Assembly (NCBI GenBank): GCA_003427395.1
Contig: BFEA01000334.1
Span: forward strand, 891,526-915,057
DNA length: 23,532 nt
Source: Chara braunii
Lineage: Eukaryota > Streptophyta > Charophyceae > Charales > Characeae
Direction: 5' to 3'
Shown here: positions 17,597-23,532 of the stretch, in pieces
Position numbering within the stretch: position 1 is the first letter of the stretch
Layout: each line of letters starts with the position of its first letter
Program-made: the position numbers and the translations under genes
Notes under the pieces: generated by a model
What the model saw: only the letters and a program-made list of their open reading frames with translations
What the model was told of the DNA's origin: nothing
Database searches by the model: none

Positions 17597-18011
17597 CATC
17601 TGATTATTGTTATATTAAGCTTTTTGGTGTTCTGAAGTTTTGGCAGCATCTAGCATTCTTCCACATTCGGGATATAGGACTTCAGAGATGGTTGAACCTG
17701 GACTGATTTCAACTGAGTTGTTCTGTTCTGTGCCCTTGGTTTGCCGATGCCAGAACGATGCTGGCCGAAGCTGGGGCGTTGCCCTGTAACCTGTTAATAG
17801 CAGGAGCGTGAGGCCTTGTAGAGAGATCTGGGGTTTGCTGAGGGTGGAAGGCAGTCTAGTGGTGAACCGGGAGGGGCTGCAATGAAGCGAGAAGAGATCA
17901 GCTATGGTTGACAATTAGTCAGGTGGTTTTGTCTTTGAGGTACAGTGTCCTGGTATAGGGAGGGTTGGGAGTTGTTCTAGGATTAGGAGGCCAAAATAGC
18001 TGATATAGCAT
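17597..18011. repeat. ~410-bp repeat, copy B
   Basis: Second copy of 17103-17513. The corresponding minus-strand open frame (17615-17914, 99 codons) carries the same core with STLSKPQISLQGLTLLLLTG and TPQLRPASFWHRQT. Unlike copy A, it is not followed by (ATC)n but by AT-rich sequence. Confidence 0.85.
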
Positions 18012-18225
18012 ATTTTTCTTTAATATTTCATATTTTTGAATCATCATTCTAATTAGCATCATTAATCAGTGTCATTAGTATCATCATGGTCATCATTAGC
18101 GGTTTCCGTGTGTTCATTCCGGGCAGACTGTGAGGACCCCGGCCTCAATCTTATTATTGGTAATATCAGCCTTGGGCACTGGGCCCGGTTTAAATATTTT
18201 TTTAAAAAAAAAGAAAAAAAAAAAA

Positions 18226-18240
18226 GATTTATTTGAGTGT
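18226..18240. repeat. Target-site duplication, right copy
   Basis: GATTTATTTGAGTGT directly after the A tail. It is the partner of 15844-15858. In the minus LINE it encodes part of FHTQIN, which joins to QGPGPV at 15843. Confidence 0.85.
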
Positions 18241-19035
18241 GAAACGAGAGACCCATTGCTATCATGCGGTGGTCGAAGGACTTACAGGGAGAGAAGGGGA
18301 TAATGTCCGCCATTATGAGTAAGCCGGTAAAATCCTTCGATACCAAGCCAAAGTCTATCTGTGAGTTGGATATACCCGCCACGCCCCTTGACCTCACGCA
18401 TGAATAAGCTCTTTTCCCTTGGTGAAGGTGTCTATATGAATCTAGCAGGTCCAGACGTGTCATCATGTGATCCAAGGCTAAGTTGTCGGGCCCCTGAACT
18501 CTAACCGGCTGTTGGTCAGATGGTGAGTAGGATGCAGATCTCCTATCGAGGGCGCGGTCCAATGTAGTGTTGAAATCCCCCATCATGATGATGGGGATAT
18601 CCCTTGGCAGGAAGTAGTGCAAATTAAAAAAAAACTGAACTCTCTGTGTTGGGTCATTAGGTGCGTACACACAGACTAAGGATATTTCGTCTGTACCCAG
18701 CGACGCCCGAAGGCTTACCCATCTACCCTCCTCCAGGTCCCATTGTGCCTATATAGTGACTTGTCTCGAGGATGGGGGGAGCCAAATGGCCACCCCCGTG
18801 GATGCCGCCGATCTGGCTGGCGCCGCGAAAGCCAGGTATGGCCACACTTGGCATGGCCGGGCTTGGTGGTGGTCGGAGTTTGTTAAGTGGGTCTCTTGCA
18901 CCCCTATGGCGTCCGACCATTTTCCTTTCATATCCCTTGTTATAAGGTTCCAAAGGGCTGCCATTTTTTGTTCATTCGGTTGCACCAATCCATTCACGTT
19001 TATGAATCTGATGTCCAGGTCAGCCTCCGCCAGTT
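18241..19035 (-). pseudogene. LINE APE-type endonuclease domain
   Basis: One minus-strand frame reads DIRFINVNGLVQPNEQKMAA, DAIGVQETHL, a TAG at 18749-18751, GRWVSLRASLGTDEISLVCV followed by YAPND, PIIMMGDFNTTLDRALDRR, LLDSYRHLHQ, ISNSQIDFGLVS and SFDHRMIAMGLSF. The catalytic set Asn, Glu, Tyr, Asp-x-Asn, Asp and His is preserved, with Phe instead of Ser before the last Asp-His. The domain nicks target DNA for retrotransposition. Only one stop breaks it, so it is the best-kept domain of this element. It ends where the A-tailed insertion begins. Confidence 0.85.
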
Positions 19036-19322
19036 TTTTTGCCCAGGCAGGCTGATGGCGGAGGGGTGGTGGGGGGCGTGGAGGGCTGGGACAGGCTGGG
19101 TGTGGCCCCCCCCCGCGACCGCCCTGGGAACTGGGTAACTTCCTGCCCCTCAGCCCGGTGCCCTTGCGCCTGCAATACCCGGCATTCGTGTGCCATTACA
19201 ATGGGGTTTGGTTGTTTGCGCTTACGCTTTCGTCTGTATTTTTAGAAATTTGGGGTTTCAATTCATTGCTGCGGCCCATATGGCTGGGTAATCCCACTCC
19301 CTATTGGCCTGCAAGGCTCCTG

Positions 19323-19422
19323 CTCCAGCATGTTGCAGGAAGATGATCTGCTCTTCTGCAAACCATCCCTGCCTCCAGCATGTTGCAGGAAGATGATCTG
19401 CTCTTCTGCAGACCATGGTTTT
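19323..19422. repeat. Two-copy 50-bp tandem repeat
   Basis: CTCCAGCATGTTGCAGGAAG begins at 19323 and again at 19373. The copies differ at very few positions, so the duplication is young. Fifty bases is not a multiple of three, so it shifts the ORF1-like frame. Confidence 0.9.
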
Positions 19423-20668
19423 TTTGGAGCAACTCTCCTTGGGACAACCAGGTCATTTGGATGTCACTCTGTTGCTGTTGTGGGTCGGCCTCATAGAGTA
19501 CCAGAATGGGAGTGATTCCCTTGGGGAAGGGGAGGTCTTGTGGGAAGATCGTTCCTACCGCTCCCTGATCCCCCAATTGGTTAAGGTGGTTCCGCAGCAT
19601 GTGTCGAGTCAGTATTTGTGGAGTCGAGTCGTTCCATCATGAATGGTGAGGCCCGCCGGTGTGTCCTGGGCGGAATTCAGGAGGCGTGAGGCCAGCCTGG
19701 GAATCCGGGGAGTGGCATGTCTCAGTCCAATCTGCCACTCTCCCCCCTCCTTCTTCCTGCGGATTGGCAGTATTACGACCCCTTCTTTGGGCGTGTCTTC
19801 TGATTGTACTTGTGCGAGTCTGTTACTGGCAGACTATCCCTAAAGAGGGTCCGTTTGACTGGCGGCCCAGTATGCGAGTTTGTTCTGAGAAGGATGGGTG
19901 CCGGTGCTGTATGTTGAAAGTTCGTTCTTTTCAATAGGGGGATGTCCCATTGGAATGTTGAGGCTGCAGGTGAAGACCCGACCGAATCAAAATATGAATC
20001 TGAGTCTGAGGAAGAAGAGGAAGAACACATTCTCCAGGATGGATGGCCAATGAGTGATTGATGATCCGTCAGTTTCTCCTCTCCCAAAGGAGAGAGGTGC
20101 ATAGGGGACGTAACACATGTGAGGGGATGAAATCCTGTGCTCCCATTGGCACCAATGCTCCCTCTTCATCCCTACCTCCCATGGTGTGCCCTAGCTCCTG
20201 AATTATGACCTCCAGCTAGACAATCCCTTCATAGGTCAGTGTTCCCTCCTCCTCATATGACTCTTTTAATAAGCACATGGCTCCTACCTGCTGTTGACCT
20301 TCACCCGATGCCACTTTGTCTGCAATTTTCTGCAGCAAGCCCCTAACCGCAGTTATTACCGCTGCGGCGACTGCCTTCCAGTCAATCTGCCCCGGGTCTG
20401 CCGATGTATCCAACAGTTGTGCGACTGTTGTTGCAGACATGAAGCTCCTCTGAGTTTTTCCCAGTGGAGCGGCGGGATGGGCGAGTGGTCGCCTTGGCAC
20501 GAGGTTTTTAGCAAGGCAATCAAAATGGTGTCAGTCAAGGCCTTCAACCTTGCCCTTACTTGCTTATTCTTGGACAGTTTCCTGGGCGTTTTTTTCCTCC
20601 GGCCGTCGTCCCCCGTGGTGTTTTCCCGCATCCCAAAAGCAGCAAATGCAGCAGTTGCTACCATGGCT

Positions 20669-20673
20669 GGGGG

Positions 20674-20705
<32 letters not shown>

Positions 20706-20706
20706 N

Positions 20707-20738
<32 letters not shown>
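20669..20738. repeat. Poly-G tract of ~70 bases
   Basis: G only, apart from one A (20676) and one N (20706). Its length is doubtful for technical reasons. The minus strand reads it as polyproline in the ORF1-like relic. Confidence 0.95.
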
Positions 20739-21424
20739 CGGCTCTGGTGGGGAAGGCAGGAGTGGAGCAGCAAATGCTGCCCTTACTTGGTCAGTCACCC
20801 GGGCCTGGAGAAGGGCAAAGGTCTCTGGTGGGATATTAATTGTGGGAGCCAGAGATTCTCCCAGACTGTGTTGTGGATGTTGATGTTGGGGTTGGCACTG
20901 CTGGTTAGCTGAGGGGAAGAGTTGCGAGTTGCATTGTTTGTTTTGACTCGGACCCAGTGTATCGACCTGGTCCGATGGCAGGGGTCCCACCTGATCCATT
21001 GGTAGCAGCCCCATTGGATCTTCTGTGATATTCACGACCCCTTCCATATCTTCCTGGGGTCCGTGGTTCACATCTGGAGAGGGCTTAACATAGCCACAGT
21101 TTTATCTTTCCAGTACTCCAGAATTTGGAATCTGTTTGCACCATTGTCTCTTCCCTTGGCCAACCTTTTACCTATCGCGGTTTGTACCCCAAGGGCGGAC
21201 CCCGTGTCTGTGGGTTTTTTTGGGGGGGGTCTCTTCTCCTTGTTCCCTTGGAGAGGGTCGTTGTATGGAGTGTGCAGATCCGCCGCGATCCCTTTATCCT
21301 CGTGAGGGTGTTGCAAGGGCATGGGGGAGGGTGGGGCTTCCTTCTGTCTGTCCTTATCGTTGTCCCTTTCCTTGCCTCTGTCGTCCTTCTTTGCTTTTGT
21401 CCTTTCCCTGTTTGGCCCTGTTTT

Positions 21425-21560
21425 AGGCTGAAACGACACAGGGCCTGTAGGCCCTTGTTTTCAGGCTTTCAGGCCGAAACGACACAGGGCCTTTAGGCCC
21501 TTGTTTTCAGGCTTTCAGGCTGAAAACGACACGGGCCTGAAAATGGCCCGTGCAGCCTGT
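21425..21560. repeat. 46-bp tandem repeat, about three copies
   Basis: Units start AGGCTGAAACGACACAGGGC at 21425, 21471 and 21517. The third has an extra A and diverges after GGGCCTGAAAA. Each contains an inverted pair GGGCCT/AGGCCC, so each can form a small hairpin. The array lies at the boundary between the ORF1-like relic and the next LINE fragment. Confidence 0.85.
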
Positions 21561-22642
21561 TGCAGGCGCAGCATGTAACAAATACCTCTATGCCGGTGGC
21601 GGTGAGTGAACCACCGGGGGGGATCTTCGGCTGACAGGATATATTCTTTTGCCCACCTTTGTTCGATTGTCTGGGTTGTTGGCCTGTTCTTGTGGACCAC
21701 CCTGTATCCTTGTTTGACGATGTACTGCCACAATTTGACGGGGCCCGTGGCCCCAGTCTTTGGTCATTCCCACTCCGCCGGGTCGAAAGGGAGAGCCGCG
21801 ATTGGGGAGGTGCGTTGGTATGTGAACTTTGTCTGGTCCTCCGGACTCCTCCCCATCCAGCACCCTGATTCTAACCAACCCCGCCCGCCCACATTGTCGG
21901 TCCACTTCGTCATTCTCAGACTGAGTATGTTGGACCCCCTGGCCCCTGGAATTACTATATGGTGTGCCTGAAGGTGAGCTTCTTGGCCCACTGTCCGTGC
22001 GACCTGGTACACGGTGCTGGGCCCCCGAAAGTCAGCATAGGGAACCACCCAGTCGCCCTGCTCGACTGTGGGCCCTTTTTTCAGTTGCTGTACCCATGCC
22101 AAGGGAATGGCTTCCTGGAGCTGAGCCGCTTTCCCGGCTCTATAAGCTGAACTTCTTGGCCCACTTTCCGTGCGACCTGGTACACGGTGCTGGGCCCCCG
22201 AAGGTCAGCACAGGGGACCACCCAGTCGCCCTGCTCGACTGTGGGCCCTTTTTCCAGTTGCTGTACCCATGCCAAGCAAATGGCTTCCTGGAGCTGAGCC
22301 GCTTTCCCCGCTCTATCCCTGACATATTTGAGCTGTACTTTCAACTGGTCCTCCATTTTCCAGGCATTGCCAACTGCATCGGGGGTCTCGTTGTGGTGCG
22401 AGAAGCTGTGCGATTTTGTGGGTCCATTGCATTTTTTCAGTTCATATGATTTCAAGGGTTTTCTGAGTCCCCCAAGGATCATGCCTGTCCTCACGGCCCC
22501 TGTGGCAGTTATCTAACATGCATGCCTTGCACTCAAAAACCGTCTCTAAAGGGGTAGGCTTCCCCTCAGTCTGGACTTCAAATTTAGAAACCAATGCAAA
22601 GAAGCTCTGCCAAGCAGGCTCCGAGTCACACCTGGCAGATCA
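21515..22642 (-). pseudogene. LINE ORF2 C-terminal fragment with duplicated domain
   Basis: The minus strand reads from about 22642: ARCDSEPAWQSFFALVSKFE, a Cys-rich FECKACMLDNCHRG, LKVQLKYVRDRAGKAAQLQE, then KGPTVEQGDWVVP twice, YQVARTVGQEAHLQ, ALPFDPAEWEWP, LWQYIVKQGYRVV, TIEQRWAKEYILS and RHRGICYMLRLQQAARAIFR. It aligns in order with the plus-strand fragment at 22650-23532 and is the same pol region before the zinc motif. Frameshifts, and a TGA near 22447, mark it as dead. The zinc motif itself is lost after 21515. Confidence 0.7.
21976..22318. repeat. 173-bp tandem duplication
   Basis: Copies at 21976-22148 and 22149 to about 22318 are nearly identical. Each includes GTGCGACCTGGTACACGGTG and the sequence encoding GPTVEQGDWVVP on the minus strand. 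The offset, 173 bp, is not a multiple of three. Confidence 0.9.
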
Positions 22643-22649
22643 ATCACTC

Positions 22650-23532
22650 ATGTATACTAATTGCAGAAGACCTTCCAGCTATCCCGACATACCCCCGTCG
22701 TGGTCCCTGAAGACGTGGGAGACCTGTGGGACCCCGTGGTGGGGGACTGGGCAACCCCAAACCGCCTGCAACGCAGACTNNAACACGTTAAAAATGTTGA
22801 AGAAAAGGCCGGCCTGCTGAAAGAAGCTCTCCCTATCGCCTGGCAACTCACCTTGAGAGAGGGTCCAACGGTCCGGAGGGACGACTGGGTGGTCACACAT
22901 TCCAGCGCCCCTGCCCAACTGCTGGTCTACAGGGTAGAGGACAACAACCACGAAACATGCAAACTGCAGGCATATGAAACTCAATCACCCGGGGCCAGGT
23001 TCACAAAACTGATGAGAAATGAAGACCTTGACACCACAGCTACATGGGGTGGCCTGATGCAAGTCAGNGTGGTGGGAGACANCCANAACGGCTTCTATGC
23101 ATACGAGATATCTACTCCGGTGGCCAAACTCNCGTTCGACTTGGCAGAGTGGGAATGGTCGGGCCCCAANCCGATGTCTTTCTGGGACTACACANTGAAG
23201 GCAGGATACNGAACAGCGCAACAAACACTGCCGATCTCCCAAACGGTTGCGAACAGATGGGAGAGGGACTCACCGCTCGACCATAATCTCTCACGCTCTT
23301 TCAACTGGTCCACATACGCGAGGATCATGCCTACTAACNACAGAGCGCTGCAGTGGCAGATTCTCCACCGCTGCCTTCCCACCCCGGATTGGTTGGTGTC
23401 CAGAACTACCCTGGAGCAACAAGGGAAANTCTCTCCAATTTGTCAGTACTGCTCCCACGAGCCGGCTAGAGCAACCCTTGAGCATTGTCTTCTGGCATGC
23501 ACCATGGTCACCCAGCTGTGGCAATGGTGGGA
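22650..23532 (+). pseudogene. LINE ORF2 C-terminal fragment, runs off the window
   Basis: One plus-strand frame reads QKTFQLSRHTPVVVPEDVGD, DPVVGDWATPNRL, LLKEALPIAWQLTLREGPTV, DDWVVTHS, FDLAEWEWSGP, QTVANRWERDSPLDHN, RALQWQILHRCLPTPDWLVS, CQYCSHEP, LEHCLLACTMVTQLWQWW. The frame stays open from about 22663 to the window end, apart from N positions. It is thus the least damaged copy of this LINE region here. The product is the segment before and including the zf-RVT zinc-binding motif. The many single N bases (22780-23429) show low sequence quality. The part carrying endonuclease and RT is absent to the left. Confidence 0.8.

Larger units (their letters stand above)
15859..18225 (+). mobile_element. 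2.4-kb A-tailed insertion inside the LINE
   Basis: The insertion is bounded by a 15-bp duplication and ends in A9-G-A12 (18204-18225), so it entered in plus orientation by target-primed reverse transcription. It carries no recognisable reverse transcriptase or endonuclease, which suggests a non-autonomous retroelement or a processed copy of another transcript. Inside are a 0.7-kb imperfect (ATC)n block, a unique part (16860-17100), two ~410-bp copies of one sequence separated by more (ATC)n, and a 200-bp 3' part. An open frame runs at 15883-16185 on the plus strand, but its second half is microsatellite and I do not call it a gene. Confidence 0.8.
12419..19035 (-). mobile_element. Near full-length LINE ORF2 relic, split by a later insertion
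   Basis: Reading on the minus strand, the order is APE endonuclease (19035-18241), linker (15843-15347), reverse transcriptase (15340 to about 13860), connection (13850-12990) and zinc-binding C-terminus (12950-12419). Without the 2.4-kb insertion the reading is about 4.2 kb, roughly 1,400 codons, as expected for ORF2 of an L1-type plant LINE. Its protein would nick target DNA and copy the element RNA at the nick. It carries several in-frame stops and frameshifts and is not functional. An ORF1-like relic lies upstream. Sister copies are at 9563-10580, 11218-11884, 21515-22642 and 22650-23532. Confidence 0.85.
19301..21439 (-). pseudogene. LINE ORF1-like relic with polyproline run
   Basis: A chain of overlapping minus-strand frames lies upstream of the endonuclease, the place of ORF1. 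In order they show a Lys/Arg/Asp-rich part (RERTKAKKDDRGKERDNDKD), MDQVGPLPSDQVDTLG, INIPPETFALLQARVTDQVR, a polyproline run over the poly-G tract, TPRKLSKNKQVRARLKALTD, IDWKAVAAAVITAVRGLLQK, an acidic Ser run (SSSSSSDSDSYFDS), and MLRNHLNQLGDQGAVGTIFP with ITPILVLYEADPQ. I infer a gag-like nucleic-acid-binding ORF1 broken by frameshifts. I see no clear CCHC knuckle or RRM, so the call rests mainly on position. Confidence 0.5.

Noticed and set aside
1-23532. CRISPR array, tRNA, rRNA or bacterial operon
   Set aside because: The only regular array (1-558) consists of palindromic, mutually similar units with related spacers, and no cas-like, tRNA-like or rRNA-like sequence was seen.

Overview
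The window looks like a eukaryotic, transposon-rich nuclear scaffold. It has several decayed non-LTR (LINE) retrotransposons, poly(A) tails, long (TG)n and (ATC)n microsatellites, an N gap and scattered N bases, and no bacterial gene organisation. My best guess is a charophyte alga such as Chara braunii. That rests on memory of similar-looking proteins, not on anything diagnostic in the bases. No intact host housekeeping gene, rRNA, tRNA or CRISPR array was recognised.

Left part (1-8260), + strand. An array of ten near-palindromic ~33-nt hairpins with a 59-bp period (1-558) leads straight into a long decayed coding region (about 645-6117). Once in-frame stops and a few frameshifts are ignored, its reading continues for about 1,800 codons: an N-terminal segment, an acidic segment, a basic linker, a ParB-like domain (GQH motif), a long linker, a region resembling a beta-class amino-methyltransferase, and an acidic/basic tail. 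A hairpin with the same central TTCTCGAAA as the array occurs just beyond its 3' end (6334-6373). About 1 kb further on the same strand lies a Ulp1/SENP-type cysteine protease relic (about 7126-7941) whose catalytic Cys position reads Tyr. I infer that the hairpins, the ParB/methyltransferase-like gene and the Ulp1-like gene may belong to one mobile element. This is the most unusual part of the window.

Middle part (8261-12418). A poorly defined A-tailed repeat region is followed by the endonuclease end of a minus-strand LINE (about 9563-10580), two nested foldbacks (10577-10684 and 10719-10880), a plus-strand LINE 3' fragment whose 5' part is inverted in place (11218-11884, a twin-priming signature), and a 180-N gap.

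Right part (12419-23532). A nearly full-length but dead minus-strand LINE runs from its endonuclease (about 19035) through reverse transcriptase to a zinc-binding C-terminus (12419). It is split by a 2.4-kb A-tailed insertion (15859-18225) flanked by a 15-bp target-site duplication. An ORF1-like relic with polyproline lies upstream of it (19301-21439). The window ends with two divergent C-terminal fragments of the same LINE family (minus 21515-22642, plus 22650-23532), the first carrying a 173-bp tandem duplication. All coding relics carry stops or frameshifts, so the proteins are described as what they derive from, not as active products.
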